A DNA stretch of 64,000 nucleotides from Emticicia aquatilis (GCF_014644295.1 NZ_BMKK01000004.1:1-64000); one strand, 5' to 3'; shown: positions 9,193-19,175, numbered from the stretch's first letter. Numbers and translations: made by a program. The notes: generated by a model not told the origin, from the sequence alone.

Positions 9193-10437
9193 ATGAAAGC
9201 AATTTCGATTGAAAATATTTCAAAGAAGTATATTCTAAGTCATAAAAAGAAGAAATACCAAAATCTGAAAGAAAGCGTTTCTGGATTTTTTACTGAGTTA
9301 TTTACTTCAAAAGATGAAGAAGAAACAAAAGAGGTTTTCTGGGCTTTAAGAAATGTGAGTTTTGATATTGAGCAAGGCGACCGTATCGGAATCGTTGGCT
9401 CGAATGGTGCAGGAAAATCTACTTTGCTCAAAATTTTAAGTCGAATTACTGAGCCAACCAGCGGACAAGTAAAAGTAAATGGCCGAATGGCGAGTTTATT
9501 GGAAGTTGGCACTGGCTTTCACCCCGAATTAACTGGCCGTGAGAATATTTTTCTAAACGGTGCGATTTTGGGGATGAAACAACACGAAATCAGAAGCCAG
9601 TTTGATGAAATCGTAAGTTTTGCAGGTATCGAGAAATTTTTAGATACACCCGTAAAACGCTACTCATCAGGTATGTATGTGCGTTTGGGCTTTGCGATTG
9701 CGGCTCATCTTGAACCCGAAATTTTAATCGTTGATGAAGTTTTGGCCGTTGGTGACTCTGAATTTCAGAAGAAATGTCTCGGCAAAATGAAAGATGTTTC
9801 GAGTAGTGGTCGAACCATTTTATTTGTGAGCCATAATGCAACCGCTATTCAAGGACTTTGTAATAAAGCAGCATTCTTGCAAAAAGGGAATTTAATAAAG
9901 TACGGTGAAGTTGGCGAGGTACTGCATGATTACATGACGAGTATTTCTAAATTCCAATTACAACAAAATTGGGAAACGCCCGAAGAAGCCCCAGGAACTG
10001 ACCAAGTAAGAATCAAGAATATTGAAGTTGTGCCAGAATTTATCAATGGAAGCAAAAACATTGATGTTCGTACACCGCTCAAAGTGAATATCGAGTTTTG
10101 GAATATGCTCGAATCCGCACATTTGAATCTGAGTATGTTTTTGTATAACATGACTGGCGAATGTGTGTTTAATGTAGGTAGCCAAGCTAAAACTTTCTCG
10201 AAGGGTCTTATCAAAGGAATGCTCGAAATTCCGGGAAATTTCTTGAATGATGGCTCCTACTACATTTCTGTTATGATTGTGAAAGATACAGCTGACCCAA
10301 TTTTCTTTATGGAAGATGCAATTAGCTTCGATGTGGCCGATTGGCGTGAGGGCACAAACTGGTATGGTAAATGGCCAGGAGCAGTTAGACCAATCAACAT
10401 TCCAGTACAAACATGGAAAATGGATGGTTTGATTTAA
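9193..10437 (+). CDS. ABC exporter ATPase with C-terminal glycan-recognition domain (Wzt-like)
   Basis: This 414-aa ATPase has Walker A GSNGAGKST (69-77), the signature YSSGM (157-161) and Walker B ILIVDE (177-182). It also has HPELTGRENIFLNG, typical of the O-antigen/teichoic-acid exporter branch. After about residue 260 it carries an extra beta-rich domain of some 150 residues, as in Wzt proteins that recognise the capped non-reducing end of their glycan before export. This suggests a chain made fully in the cytoplasm, perhaps with a terminal modification, and exported by this pair. Which glycan is bound cannot be read from sequence. Confidence 0.92.
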   Translation: MKAISIENISKKYILSHKKKKYQNLKESVSGFFTELFTSKDEEETKEVFWALRNVSFDIEQGDRIGIVGSNGAGKSTLLKILSRITEPTSGQVKVNGRMASLLEVGTGFHPELTGRENIFLNGAILGMKQHEIRSQFDEIVSFAGIEKFLDTPVKRYSSGMYVRLGFAIAAHLEPEILIVDEVLAVGDSEFQKKCLGKMKDVSSSGRTILFVSHNATAIQGLCNKAAFLQKGNLIKYGEVGEVLHDYMTSISKFQLQQNWETPEEAPGTDQVRIKNIEVVPEFINGSKNIDVRTPLKVNIEFWNMLESAHLNLSMFLYNMTGECVFNVGSQAKTFSKGLIKGMLEIPGNFLNDGSYYISVMIVKDTADPIFFMEDAISFDVADWREGTNWYGKWPGAVRPINIPVQTWKMDGLI

Positions 10438-10502
10438 TTGCAGTCAGGAATCAGAATTATTAGTAATCAACAAATTTTTACAGCCTTTATTGGCATTTTA
10501 AA

Positions 10503-11582
10503 GTGGCTATAAACGTAACAAAATCTTTTTTACCTCCGATTGAAGAATACCAAGAAATTATCAAAGGTATTTGGGACAACACGTGGCTTACCAATAATGG
10601 GCCCTTGGTTAGAAAATTAGAAGGTCAGTTAAAAGAATATTTAAACGTTGAAAATCTACTTTTTGTAGGAAACGGCACAATAGCGATTCAAATTGCACTC
10701 AAGGCATTAAACCTAACAGGCGAAATCATCACTACGCCTTTCTCCTACTGTGCAACAACAACTTCAATTTTGTGGGAAAGCCTCCAGCCAGTTTTTGTTG
10801 ATATCGAACCAAAAACTTTCAACATCAATGCTGATTTAATTGAAGCTGCCATTACTGAAAAAACCTCGGCAATTATGGCTACGCACGTTTACGGTCGCCC
10901 ATGTGATGTTGAAAAAATCGAAGCTATTGCCCAAAAACATAATCTGAAAGTCATTTACGACGGAGCACACGGATTTGGAGCTACCTACAAAGGCAAATCT
11001 GTGCTATCTTTTGGAGATATTACCACGTGCAGTTTTCATGCTACAAAAGTTTTTCATAGTATAGAAGGTGGATGTGTGGTAAGTAATAATGCTGACCTGA
11101 ATAAAAAACTGGAATTATACCGCAGTTTTGGGCATAAAAATGATGACTATTACATGATGGGAATCAATGCAAAAAACTCTGAGTTTCATGCTGCCATGGG
11201 TTTGTGTAATTTGCCGAAAGTTGCCGATATTATCAATAATCGTAGGGTTATTTCAGAAAAATATGATGAACTATTGAATTGGGAAAAACTCCAACGCCCA
11301 AGCAATGAGATTGAAGGCTTTGAATATAATTATGCTTACTACCCAGTCATACTGGAGTCGGAAGTTAAACTTTTGCAGGTTACTGAGGCTCTCAAACAAC
11401 ACGAAATTACCCCAAGAAGATATTTTTATCCATCTCTCAACCAATTACCTTACTTAGATTTTTATAATCCTTGCCCAATTTCTGAGAACATTGCACAAAG
11501 AGCATTATCTTTGCCTCTTTATTACGATTTAGCATTGGAAGATGTCGAACGTATTGCGAGTATCATCAACGAAAATCTTTGA
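10503..11582 (+). CDS. DegT/DnrJ/EryC1-family PLP sugar aminotransferase
   Basis: This 359-aa protein has the type I aminotransferase fold of enzymes that aminate nucleotide-linked keto-sugars. K182 in SFHATKVF is the expected Schiff-base lysine. D153 in IYDGAHGFGA is the PLP-ring acid, and TTPFSYCATT (77-86) forms the cofactor region. The start is GTG at 10503; no ATG gives the conserved N-terminus. Its place inside the glycan locus suggests it makes an amino sugar for the exported polymer. The exact substrate is unknown. Confidence 0.9.
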   Translation: MAINVTKSFLPPIEEYQEIIKGIWDNTWLTNNGPLVRKLEGQLKEYLNVENLLFVGNGTIAIQIALKALNLTGEIITTPFSYCATTTSILWESLQPVFVDIEPKTFNINADLIEAAITEKTSAIMATHVYGRPCDVEKIEAIAQKHNLKVIYDGAHGFGATYKGKSVLSFGDITTCSFHATKVFHSIEGGCVVSNNADLNKKLELYRSFGHKNDDYYMMGINAKNSEFHAAMGLCNLPKVADIINNRRVISEKYDELLNWEKLQRPSNEIEGFEYNYAYYPVILESEVKLLQVTEALKQHEITPRRYFYPSLNQLPYLDFYNPCPISENIAQRALSLPLYYDLALEDVERIASIINENL

Positions 11583-11607
11583 GTAAACACTTAAATCTAA
11601 GTTTCAT

Positions 11608-12588
11608 TTGGTAACAGTTTCTATCATAATTGTCAATTACCGTACGCCCGAATTAATTGTTGAGTGTATCAAAACAATCAAACAATTTACTACAAAAGTT
11701 AGCTACGAAGTAATAGTTGTCGATAATGCTTCAAAAGGAGACGATGAAGGTTATATTAAATCATTCTTTCCCGAAACTATCTGGTTATCAATGAATTATA
11801 ACGCAGGTTTTGCCCGTGCAAATAACGCAGGAATGAGAATTTCGAATGGAAAATACTTGCTTCTACTCAATTCTGACACAAAATTATATGAACCAGTAAT
11901 TGATACTTGTGTCGCTCGACTTGAGGCACGGCCAGATGCTATTGCAGGTGGTGCTTATCAAGTTTACCCTGATTTAAATCCTCGTACGTTTTATCATACT
12001 TTTACATTTAGACGTGATTTTTGGATAGTTCCACCTAAATTTCGAAGTGTTCTAAATTCACTTATTCGACAAACAGAATACCAAGACCCCGAGCAAGTTG
12101 ATTATATTGCAGCAGCATTTTTAATGGTAAGACGAGAAGGCTTTGAAAAGACCGGAGGATTAGATGAGGAATTTTTCTTATATGGTGAAGATACCGAATG
12201 GGGTTATAGACTTAGCAAACTCGGTAAATTATTAGTTTTCAAAGATTGTAATATCATTCACGAAGAATGGGGAAGTAAGCCCGAACGCTACGATGAAGCC
12301 CAAAATTACACCTATTTCAATCGTTTTGACCACCAAATTCAGCTTTCTAATTTAGTCTGGATTCGGAAACAGTTTGGAGCATTACACTATTTTTTATTGA
12401 TGCTTCACTATTGGCTTTGGGTACCAACTTTTTTCTTGATGAAAATTGTTTCAAATGCAATAAATTTCAAAAATCCATTTTCAGAACTCGAAAATCAAAA
12501 GAAATTTGCTCACATGATTGGCGTTTTCTCTAAATATTTTTGGAATATTTTACTTAAAAAACCAACATTTTATAAGATTAGTAAATAA
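11608..12588 (+). CDS. Glycosyltransferase family 2
   Basis: This 326-aa GT-A enzyme begins with VSIIIVNYRTPE. It has VVDNAS (38-43), NAGFARANNAG (65-75) and the metal-binding NSD (88-90). A GxGEDTEWGYRL-like acceptor motif appears as YGEDTEWGYRLSKLG. The C-terminal part has a hydrophobic segment (HYFLLMLHYWLWVPTFFLM) that may attach it to the membrane. The only usable start is TTG at 11608, because an in-frame TAA lies at 11584. It probably adds a rhamnose-like or similar sugar to the locus glycan; the donor is inference. Confidence 0.88.
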   Translation: MVTVSIIIVNYRTPELIVECIKTIKQFTTKVSYEVIVVDNASKGDDEGYIKSFFPETIWLSMNYNAGFARANNAGMRISNGKYLLLLNSDTKLYEPVIDTCVARLEARPDAIAGGAYQVYPDLNPRTFYHTFTFRRDFWIVPPKFRSVLNSLIRQTEYQDPEQVDYIAAAFLMVRREGFEKTGGLDEEFFLYGEDTEWGYRLSKLGKLLVFKDCNIIHEEWGSKPERYDEAQNYTYFNRFDHQIQLSNLVWIRKQFGALHYFLLMLHYWLWVPTFFLMKIVSNAINFKNPFSELENQKKFAHMIGVFSKYFWNILLKKPTFYKISK

Positions 12589-12690
12589 TTATTGGAAAAT
12601 TAGTTATTAGTCAAAATAATATCCCATATCCAATAACAGATTCCCAAATAAATCAGTAACTAATTTCCCAAAAACAAATAACCATATCTA

Positions 12691-13791
12691 ATGAGTAAAA
12701 AATTAGTTCTTTTTATCACTCCCACGGGCGGACGAACAGGTTCGGAAATGCTACTTTGGTATTTACTGAAACGTCTTTCAGGAAAGATAAAAACAGCAAT
12801 TTATACTCGTCAGAATGGAGAATTATTTGCCAATCACTCAACCGCCGAACAAACTTTTGTAAATACTTCCAAACGAGGATTTGTGTATCAAATCTATGAA
12901 GGAATTTATCATAAAATCTTCAAGATTACTCCCGAGGAAAAAAAGCTAATTGATATACAAAAACAAATAAAAGCCGACCGTTGGTATTTGAATACCCTCA
13001 CAATGCCACAATTTGCCAAATTGGCGGTAAAACTTCAAGTTCCTTACGACCTCCACGTGCATGAATTGGTGAGTATTTATGACGAAATCCGATACGATGA
13101 ATTTAAATTCATGTTCGATAATGCAGATAGAATTATTTGTTGTTCGTCAATAGTAGAAAAGCGAGTAAAAGAAATGGGCTATCAAAATACGCTCCTACTA
13201 CACTCGTTTATTGATACACAAACCATTCAATTAAAAACCTCTGCCGAAACTATTCGTCAAAAACTCAATATTCCAACTAATGCTTTTGTTTGGGTAATGT
13301 CTGGCTCGATGAATCTAAGAAAAGGCTATGATACGGTCTGCGATTTATTTGAGTTTTTACCCGCAAACACCTATATTGCGTGGCTGGGAAGTGTTAAACA
13401 AACGGGAGTTTTGCACTACATTCGCCAAAGAACTAAGCTTGAAAAACTAAATTTTATCGAAATTGGTGAAAAATCTGACGAATATTATGATTATCTAAAT
13501 ATAGCAGATGGCTTTGTTCTGACCGCCAAAGAAGACCCTTTTCCTTTAGTAATGATGGAAGCTGCCTATCTCGGTAAGCCAATTGTGGGCTATAACTCAG
13601 GCGGGATTTCAGAATTTGTGCAAGAAGGAATGGGAAAAAGTGTTGACAGCTTCAACCCAAAAGATTTGGCCGAAGCGATGATTGCTACACAAAATAAAAC
13701 ATTGGTTATTGACAAAGAAAAACTAAGAAATAGAGCCTTAGAGTTTGATATTCAAAACCAAATTAGCAAATGGGACTCAATTTTTGATTAA
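12691..13791 (+). CDS. Glycosyltransferase family 4 (GT-B)
   Basis: The 366-aa protein has a GT-B fold. The N-terminus is [17 protein letters not shown], and the donor-binding segment in the C-terminal half is [20 protein letters not shown] with the EX7E-type arrangement, followed by GGISEFV. It closely resembles the GT4 encoded at 14386, with which it shares EDPFPLVM, so the two are likely diverged paralogues flanking gmhA. It is followed 4 bp later by gmhA, indicating one transcript. Confidence 0.87.
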   Translation: MSKKLVLFITPTGGRTGSEMLLWYLLKRLSGKIKTAIYTRQNGELFANHSTAEQTFVNTSKRGFVYQIYEGIYHKIFKITPEEKKLIDIQKQIKADRWYLNTLTMPQFAKLAVKLQVPYDLHVHELVSIYDEIRYDEFKFMFDNADRIICCSSIVEKRVKEMGYQNTLLLHSFIDTQTIQLKTSAETIRQKLNIPTNAFVWVMSGSMNLRKGYDTVCDLFEFLPANTYIAWLGSVKQTGVLHYIRQRTKLEKLNFIEIGEKSDEYYDYLNIADGFVLTAKEDPFPLVMMEAAYLGKPIVGYNSGGISEFVQEGMGKSVDSFNPKDLAEAMIATQNKTLVIDKEKLRNRALEFDIQNQISKWDSIFD

Positions 13792-13795
13792 AAAA

Positions 13796-14389
13796 ATGAC
13801 AAACTATAAAGAAATTTTAGCCGAACTTCAAGAAGCCCAAAAAGTGCTGAATGATTTTATGAGTTCGGAAGAAAATATAAATAATATTGAAAAGGTTGCT
13901 GATTTGATGGCCGATGCCATCAAAAATGGCAAGAAAATTATCTCCTGTGGCAATGGTGGCTCGCATTGTGATGCCATGCACTTTGCCGAAGAACTTTCTG
14001 GACGCTACCGAGATAACCGTAAATCATTGGCGGCAATTGCCATTTCTGACCCAAGCCATATTTCTTGCGTAGGAAATGACTATGGTTTCGACTATATTTT
14101 TTCAAGATTCATCGAAGGTTTAGGAAATGAAGGCGATGTACTTTTAGGGATTAGTACAAGTGGAAACTCCAAAAATATTATTAATGCCACCCAAGCTGCT
14201 CGTGAAAAAGGCATGAAAGTAGTGATTTTTTCTGGAAAAGATGGTGGAAAACTGGCAGGCTTGGCCGATGTAGAAATTAGAGTACCTCATTTTGGTTATG
14301 CCGACCGTATTCAAGAGATTCACATCAAAGTCATACATATCTTGATTATGCTCATTGAGAAAAAAGTATTAAATCAAACAGTATCATGA
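13796..14389 (+). CDS. gmhA: Phosphoheptose isomerase (sedoheptulose 7-phosphate isomerase)
   Basis: GmhA converts sedoheptulose 7-phosphate to D-glycero-D-manno-heptose 7-phosphate, the first step to ADP- or GDP-heptose. The 197-aa SIS-domain protein has the family hallmarks [20 protein letters not shown] (51-70, with catalytic E65), [22 protein letters not shown] and the C-terminal [14 protein letters not shown] at 13796 is preferred to an upstream ATG at 13745, which lies inside the previous gene. It overlaps the next glycosyltransferase by 4 bp (ATGA). Its place here implies a heptose in the glycan, consistent with the GT9 gene downstream. Confidence 0.95.
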   Translation: MTNYKEILAELQEAQKVLNDFMSSEENINNIEKVADLMADAIKNGKKIISCGNGGSHCDAMHFAEELSGRYRDNRKSLAAIAISDPSHISCVGNDYGFDYIFSRFIEGLGNEGDVLLGISTSGNSKNIINATQAAREKGMKVVIFSGKDGGKLAGLADVEIRVPHFGYADRIQEIHIKVIHILIMLIEKKVLNQTVS

Positions 14390-15543
14390 AAATTTTATTT
14401 GTAAGTCATGATGCAAACCGAGCTGGGGCTCAACTTTTTTTGCTGAATGTCATGAAGTATTTGAAGCAAAAAGGTGTAGAAATGCAACTTTTATTGCTTG
14501 GAGGTGGGGTTCTTGAAAATGATTTTGCCGAAATCTGTACAAATCATTTTTGGCCAAATACAAACCCTCAGAAAAAAGGCATCAAAAAAGCAATTTCTAA
14601 ACTTGTCAAGAGCCAAAATGACTCAAATGCAACTCAGCAACTTTTGGAAAACCTTCAAAACGCAAATTTCGACTATATCTATGCCAATACCATTGCCTCG
14701 GCTCATGTTTTACCAAAACTGACCGAATATGTAAAGGCTCCATTATTGGCTCACATTCACGAATTAGAGTTTTCGATACAACTTTACTCGCAAGCAGCAG
14801 ACAGAAAATTTTTATTTAGCTATGCCACAAAAATTATTGCTTGCTCACAGGCAGTGTCCGAAAATATCATAGAAAAGTATTTAGTTTCAGCTCGAAAGAT
14901 TGAAGTTATTCATTCATTTGTTGATAATGAGGCTATCCTAAATCGAATTGAAGCAACTGATAATCAATCAATTAAACAAAAATATAATCTTCCAGAAACT
15001 GGTTTTTTGATTGGTGGATGCGGAAACGCTGAATGGAGAAAAGGTATTGATGTTTTCTTACAAGTAATTAACCAAATTCTCAATACAAGCAATGAAAATT
15101 GTCATTTCGTTTGGATTGGTGTAAAAAAAGAAGGCGATTATTATGAGCAAATTTCATACGATATTGCCAAAATGGGAATCGCAGATAAAATAACGTTTAT
15201 CGAACAAACGCCCGATGCGGTTGAATTGATAAACTGTTTGGATATTTTTACGATAGTTTCGAGAGAAGACCCATTCCCTCTCGTGATGCTCGAAGCCGCA
15301 CTGGCTCAAAAAACTATGATTGGTTTCGATAAAACTGGTGGTTGTAGAGAGTTTATTGAAGAAGATGCTGGAATAATTGTGCCGTATTTGAATACATTCT
15401 CTATGGCTTCGAGTATTATTAAATTATTTCTAAATCAATCTTATGCCAAGCAACTTGGACAAAAAGCCAAAGATAAAGTTTTGAATAAGTATAGTTTTGA
15501 AAATTCGGTAATGAAAATTGAAAGTTTACTGGGGTCTTTCTGA
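14386..15543 (+). CDS. Glycosyltransferase family 4 (GT-B)
   Basis: This 385-aa GT-B enzyme starts in a 4-bp overlap with gmhA, so translation is probably coupled. The N-terminal [20 protein letters not shown] is typical of GT4 acceptor domains. The donor domain has [20 protein letters not shown] followed by [12 protein letters not shown]. It is similar to the GT4 at 12691. It probably adds one sugar of the repeat or outer core; specificity cannot be deduced. Confidence 0.87.
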   Translation: MKILFVSHDANRAGAQLFLLNVMKYLKQKGVEMQLLLLGGGVLENDFAEICTNHFWPNTNPQKKGIKKAISKLVKSQNDSNATQQLLENLQNANFDYIYANTIASAHVLPKLTEYVKAPLLAHIHELEFSIQLYSQAADRKFLFSYATKIIACSQAVSENIIEKYLVSARKIEVIHSFVDNEAILNRIEATDNQSIKQKYNLPETGFLIGGCGNAEWRKGIDVFLQVINQILNTSNENCHFVWIGVKKEGDYYEQISYDIAKMGIADKITFIEQTPDAVELINCLDIFTIVSREDPFPLVMLEAALAQKTMIGFDKTGGCREFIEEDAGIIVPYLNTFSMASSIIKLFLNQSYAKQLGQKAKDKVLNKYSFENSVMKIESLLGSF

Positions 15544-15593
15544 TAAAACTTTTTGGTTTAAACCCATTCTTTTCTTACAAACGGAGATATTTC

Positions 15594-15613
15594 GGCGAGC
15601 AGAATGCTCACCC
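15594..15613. repeat. Dispersed palindrome, copy 1 (GGCGAGCA/TGCTCACC)
   Basis: GGCGAGCA, spacer GAA, TGCTCACC, then a near-copy of the flank seen at 37851-37877. The two loci share the pattern GGCGARCAGRATGYTCRCC. The element contains the ATG at 15604, which argues against that ATG as a real start. Confidence 0.65.
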
Positions 15614-15621
15614 TACATTAT

Positions 15622-16602
15622 ATGACACTTATATTTACACTTTGTTCGGTCAATTATTTAGCCCAAGCTCATACGCTCGGAGATTCTTTGCGTGAACAAA
15701 ATCCTGATTTTGAATATATCATTGGTTTGGTAGACAAACTCGACACAAAAGACATTGACAAATCAAAACTACCTGATTATCAATTACTTGAAGTAGATAA
15801 AATAAACATTCCAGATTTTGCAGGAATGTGTGACCGCTATGATATTACCGAGTTAAATACTGCAGTAAAACCCTATTATTTTGATTATTTTTTAAAAAAT
15901 AGACCAGACATTACAAATATCATCTATTTCGACCCTGACATTATTGTTTTTGACAAACTAAGTCACCTAACAAGCAATTTAGTAGAATATAATATAGTAG
16001 TAACTCCACACATAACTACTCCCTACAATGACGATAAATGGCAAAATGAAGAAGATGTAGTGAATACTGGAGTATTTAATTTTGGTTTTGTGGCCATTAA
16101 ACGTTCTGAAAGTGCTGCCCGAATGATTGATTGGTGGTGCAAGAAACTCTACGAAGAATGTAAAATTGATTTATGTAATGGCCTTTTTGTTGACCAACAC
16201 TGGGCAGAATTCTTTCCCGCATTTTTCGAGAAAGTATTAATTGACAAACACTTAGGATATAATGTTGCTTATTGGAATCTGCACGAAAGAGTTTGTTCGC
16301 TAAAAAATGAAAAATGGTTTATTAACGAAAATATCCGCTTACAGTTTTTCCATTACAGCGGATATTTAATTGCCAAACCTCAGGAAGTATCTAAATATCA
16401 AAACAGGATTGATTTTGAGCATCGCCCAGATATAGTTCCACTTTTTGAACTTTACAAAAATAAATTATTGACAAACAACGAGCTTTACTGGAAAAACTTC
16501 AAATGTGATTATATAAAACCTAAAAAAGTTAAAAGACTTGTAAGAGTTAGAAAGTACTTAAAACTTCCCTTGGAAAAATTAGCACAGATATTCGAATCTT
16601 GA
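15622..16602 (+). CDS. GT8-like nucleotide-sugar glycosyltransferase (paralogue A, DxD intact)
   Basis: The 326-aa protein has a GT-A glycogenin/GT8-like layout: MTLIFTLCSVNYLAQAHTLG at the N-terminus, VKPYYFDYFL, then the DPD metal motif at 104-106 in IIYFDPDIIVF. Later it has NTGVFNFGFVAIKRSE, a DQHWAEFFPAFF segment and a FHYSGY motif near the C-terminus. ATG at 15622 is preferred over 15604, because the upstream ATG is within a dispersed palindrome and the paralogue at 17660 starts at the equivalent residue. Donor and acceptor are unknown. Confidence 0.75.
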   Translation: MTLIFTLCSVNYLAQAHTLGDSLREQNPDFEYIIGLVDKLDTKDIDKSKLPDYQLLEVDKINIPDFAGMCDRYDITELNTAVKPYYFDYFLKNRPDITNIIYFDPDIIVFDKLSHLTSNLVEYNIVVTPHITTPYNDDKWQNEEDVVNTGVFNFGFVAIKRSESAARMIDWWCKKLYEECKIDLCNGLFVDQHWAEFFPAFFEKVLIDKHLGYNVAYWNLHERVCSLKNEKWFINENIRLQFFHYSGYLIAKPQEVSKYQNRIDFEHRPDIVPLFELYKNKLLTNNELYWKNFKCDYIKPKKVKRLVRVRKYLKLPLEKLAQIFES

Positions 16603-16614
16603 TTTTTACTATTT

Positions 16615-17634
16615 ATGCAAAAATTCATAGTACTTTGGTTGCACAGATATAAAAAATACACACACATTCTCAATGTGTATTTTCGTTTTCTTGTTGATTT
16701 TTCCAAGATTTACATTCAAAAAAAAATTTTAAATAAAAAGGTTACAGCCATTATTCTGACTCAACAATTTGGGGATATTGTAGCCAGCGAACCACTCGCC
16801 CGACAAATCAGAGAGACCCATCCTAACGATATTATTCTTTGGATTGTAAAGCCTATTTTTAAAGAATTAGTAGTTCATAACCCAAATATTGATACAATAA
16901 TTGATGATTTCTGTGCCAACCATCGTCGCCTTTTGATAAACTCAGGTATTTTTGATACGACATACAACCTTCAATTTAGAAATAATAGTTTCTGCGAAAC
17001 TTGTAATATTTATGTAGAAAACCTTGTCGCTAACACAAAAGACATAACGATTCATAATTATTATTTTCATGGCAATTTACTGAATGTTCAGCAAAAAATT
17101 GCTGGTTTTCCAACTACCAATCAATCACCTCAGTTACATATTTCTAAGAAAGAAATAGAAAAGGTCGATACGCTATCATTGCCAGTAAAATTTATTGTAG
17201 TACATTGTCAATCTGCACAAAATAGTAGGAATTGGGATAAAAGTAAGTGGGAGAAGTTTATTGAATTTCTTATCCAGAATACTGATGCAAAAATTATTGA
17301 AATTGGTTTATCGAGCGATTTAAACATTAACTCAGAGCGTTATATCAATCTGTGTGGCAAACTTAGCATTTTAGAAACCGCCGAAGTGATTCGTAGAGCT
17401 AAGTTGTTTATTGGTATTGACAGTGGTCCTGCTCATTTAGCCAATGCCGTAGGCACTTTTGGTGTGATAATGATTGGAAAGTTAGCTAATTTTATAAATC
17501 ACATTCCATACTCTGGACAATATAAAACAGGCGAAAATGCTATTATTATTAGAAATACTGAGGGTGCAAGTGCTGAAATTCCTGTTGAAACGGTTATAAG
17601 TACTCTTTTAGAAAAACAATTATTACCTAATTAA
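16615..17634 (+). CDS. Glycosyltransferase family 9 (heptosyltransferase-like)
   Basis: The 339-aa GT-B protein has the GT9 signature FIGIDSGPAHLANAVGT in its C-terminal domain and an N-terminal ILTQQFGDIVASEPLARQI similar to heptosyltransferases. GT9 enzymes usually transfer heptose from ADP-heptose to LPS core, which fits the neighbouring gmhA. It lies between the two GT8-like paralogues. A basic, hydrophobic N-terminal extension (about 40 residues) may aid membrane association. Confidence 0.85.
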   Translation: MQKFIVLWLHRYKKYTHILNVYFRFLVDFSKIYIQKKILNKKVTAIILTQQFGDIVASEPLARQIRETHPNDIILWIVKPIFKELVVHNPNIDTIIDDFCANHRRLLINSGIFDTTYNLQFRNNSFCETCNIYVENLVANTKDITIHNYYFHGNLLNVQQKIAGFPTTNQSPQLHISKKEIEKVDTLSLPVKFIVVHCQSAQNSRNWDKSKWEKFIEFLIQNTDAKIIEIGLSSDLNINSERYINLCGKLSILETAEVIRRAKLFIGIDSGPAHLANAVGTFGVIMIGKLANFINHIPYSGQYKTGENAIIIRNTEGASAEIPVETVISTLLEKQLLPN

Positions 17635-17659
17635 CTGGTTCTTTAGACTCAACATAAAT

Positions 17660-18538
17660 ATGCTCATATTTACCGTTTGTTCCATCAATCAATTGGCAAA
17701 TGCCATTGTTTTGGGCGACTCCGTGAAAACTCATCATCCTGACTATGATTTTCAAATTGGTTTAGTTGATAAAGAATCTAACATTCCGAGTTTTATTCAA
17801 TGTCCTTACCCTATTACTGAAGTTAACTCACTCAATATCAGTGGTTTTGAAGAAATGTCTGTGCGTTACACACACGAAGAAATTGTAGCTGATTGTAAGC
17901 CTTTTTTTGCAGCATATTTTCTCCAAAAAACAGAAAAATTAATTTTCATTGATTGCACTACTGTTGTTTTTCAATCAATTTCATTTGTTACCGACATTCT
18001 GAATCAATCAAATATCATTATTACACCACAATTATTATTTGCTAATGCTCACCCAGACGAAAAGCAAATTCTTAATTCGGGAATCTACCATTCAGGTTTT
18101 ATTGGCCTAAAAAAATCGGAGGAAACCACCAAATTCTTAAAATGGTGGGGAAACAATACTCGTCAAAAAGGTTTTAAGGATATGTGCAAAGGACTCAATG
18201 CTGACCAACTTTGGCTGGAGCATGTCCCTGCGATGTTTGATGGAGTGCACATTCTGAAAGAAGCTGGTGTAAATATTGGATATTGGAATATACCAGAAAG
18301 AAATATCAATCAACTAAAATCAAACGAAAAACTCTATTCGATTAACTATCGTGACAGAGCTTTCCCGAGCGATTATCGAGAAAAATTAAATAATTATTCT
18401 CACAAAAAACTTTCTAAGATTACGCCAGCTTACGGCTTTGAAGACCCCAACAGGCCAACAATAGGCAAAACAATTGCCAAGAAAATTCGTTCTGTAAATA
18501 AGTTAGTCGATGTCATTCTCGACAAATTTGTTTCTTAA
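17660..18538 (+). CDS. GT8-like glycosyltransferase paralogue B with altered DxD
   Basis: The 292-aa protein aligns along its length with the product of 15622-16602: MLIFTVCSINQLANAIVLGD, GLVDKE, NSGIYHSGFIGLKKSE, ADQLWLEHVPAMF, NIGYWNIPERNI. At the metal site it reads IDCTTVVF (D98-C99-T100) where the paralogue has FDPDIIVF, so the second Asp is missing. It could be inactive, use another metal ligand or have a different role. It is the last gene of the polysaccharide run; a STAS gene follows about 100 bp later with its own promoter-like site. Confidence 0.7.
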   Translation: MLIFTVCSINQLANAIVLGDSVKTHHPDYDFQIGLVDKESNIPSFIQCPYPITEVNSLNISGFEEMSVRYTHEEIVADCKPFFAAYFLQKTEKLIFIDCTTVVFQSISFVTDILNQSNIIITPQLLFANAHPDEKQILNSGIYHSGFIGLKKSEETTKFLKWWGNNTRQKGFKDMCKGLNADQLWLEHVPAMFDGVHILKEAGVNIGYWNIPERNINQLKSNEKLYSINYRDRAFPSDYREKLNNYSHKKLSKITPAYGFEDPNRPTIGKTIAKKIRSVNKLVDVILDKFVS

Positions 18539-18607
18539 ATTCAAATCATCTGGCCATAAATTCACGAAATAATATTTCGACTGGCATCTAAAAATAAATT
18601 TTTGGCT

Positions 18608-18615
18608 TAAATTTG
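18608..18615 (+). promoter_or_regulatory. Candidate -7 element of the STAS gene
   Basis: TAAATTTG matches TAnnTTTG exactly and lies 26 nt before the ATG. I see no convincing -33 TTG at the right distance, so confidence is modest. Confidence 0.4.
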
Positions 18616-18641
18616 CAAAAAATAAAAAGCTATCATCACTT

Positions 18642-19064
18642 ATGAGTTACTCTGTTGAGAAAACCGAACACTACGCCCTTATTCAATTAAACGAGAGCAA
18701 ATTCGACAAATCAATTACTGGCGAAATTGAAAAACAGATTGTTGTTTTGTATCGTGAGGGGCTAACAAATATGATTGTTGACTTCTCAAAAGTTTTAGAA
18801 ATTGACGAGACGGGCCTTTCTCTTCTCCGAAAAGCAACCCGTGTTTGCCGCACTGAGCAAGGTCTTTTTATTGTTTGTACGAAAGATGACGATATTCTCG
18901 ACCTCATTGATGGTGAAAAAATCCCAGAGATTGTTTTGTTGCCAACAGTTGATGAAGGAATCGATGCAGTATTTATGAACGATTTAGAAAACGATTTCCG
19001 TGAAGAAAACGACGACGAGTTCGATTTAGGCGAAGACAACGGTTTCACAGAAGGAAAATTCTAA
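18642..19064 (+). CDS. STAS-domain protein (anti-sigma factor antagonist-like)
   Basis: The 140-aa protein has a STAS fold over about residues 1-110: YALIQLNESKFDKSITGEIE, then MIVDFSKVLEIDETGLSLL. The Thr in DETGLS occupies the place phosphorylated in SpoIIAA-like antagonists. A very acidic tail (about 112-140) follows, which is unusual for the family. No anti-sigma kinase or sigma factor is adjacent, so the partner is unknown. It is commonly found near rnz in Cytophagales; here rnz is the next gene. Confidence 0.8.
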   Translation: MSYSVEKTEHYALIQLNESKFDKSITGEIEKQIVVLYREGLTNMIVDFSKVLEIDETGLSLLRKATRVCRTEQGLFIVCTKDDDILDLIDGEKIPEIVLLPTVDEGIDAVFMNDLENDFREENDDEFDLGEDNGFTEGKF

Positions 19065-19069
19065 TTTAT

Positions 19070-19163
19070 AGTTACTGGAAATTGGAAAACTGCGGGACTG
19101 CCCGTGCGGTTACTGGTTATAAATACTCACACCAATTTTCCAATCACTAATTTTCCAGTAACA
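19070..19163. repeat. Imperfect inverted AT-rich intergenic repeat
   Basis: GTTACTGGAAATT near the left end and AATTTTCCAGTAAC near the right end can pair around a GC-richer centre. Related words (TTGGAAAATTAGTTA) fill the 12592-12680 gap. It looks like a dispersed non-coding repeat. The ATG at 19104 lies within it and is not used as a start. Confidence 0.45.
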
Positions 19164-19175
19164 AATAACCAATTT

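Noticed and set aside
15604-15621. ATG at 15604 as start of the GT8-like gene
   Set aside because: It lies in a dispersed palindrome, and the paralogue starts at the residue encoded by 15622.
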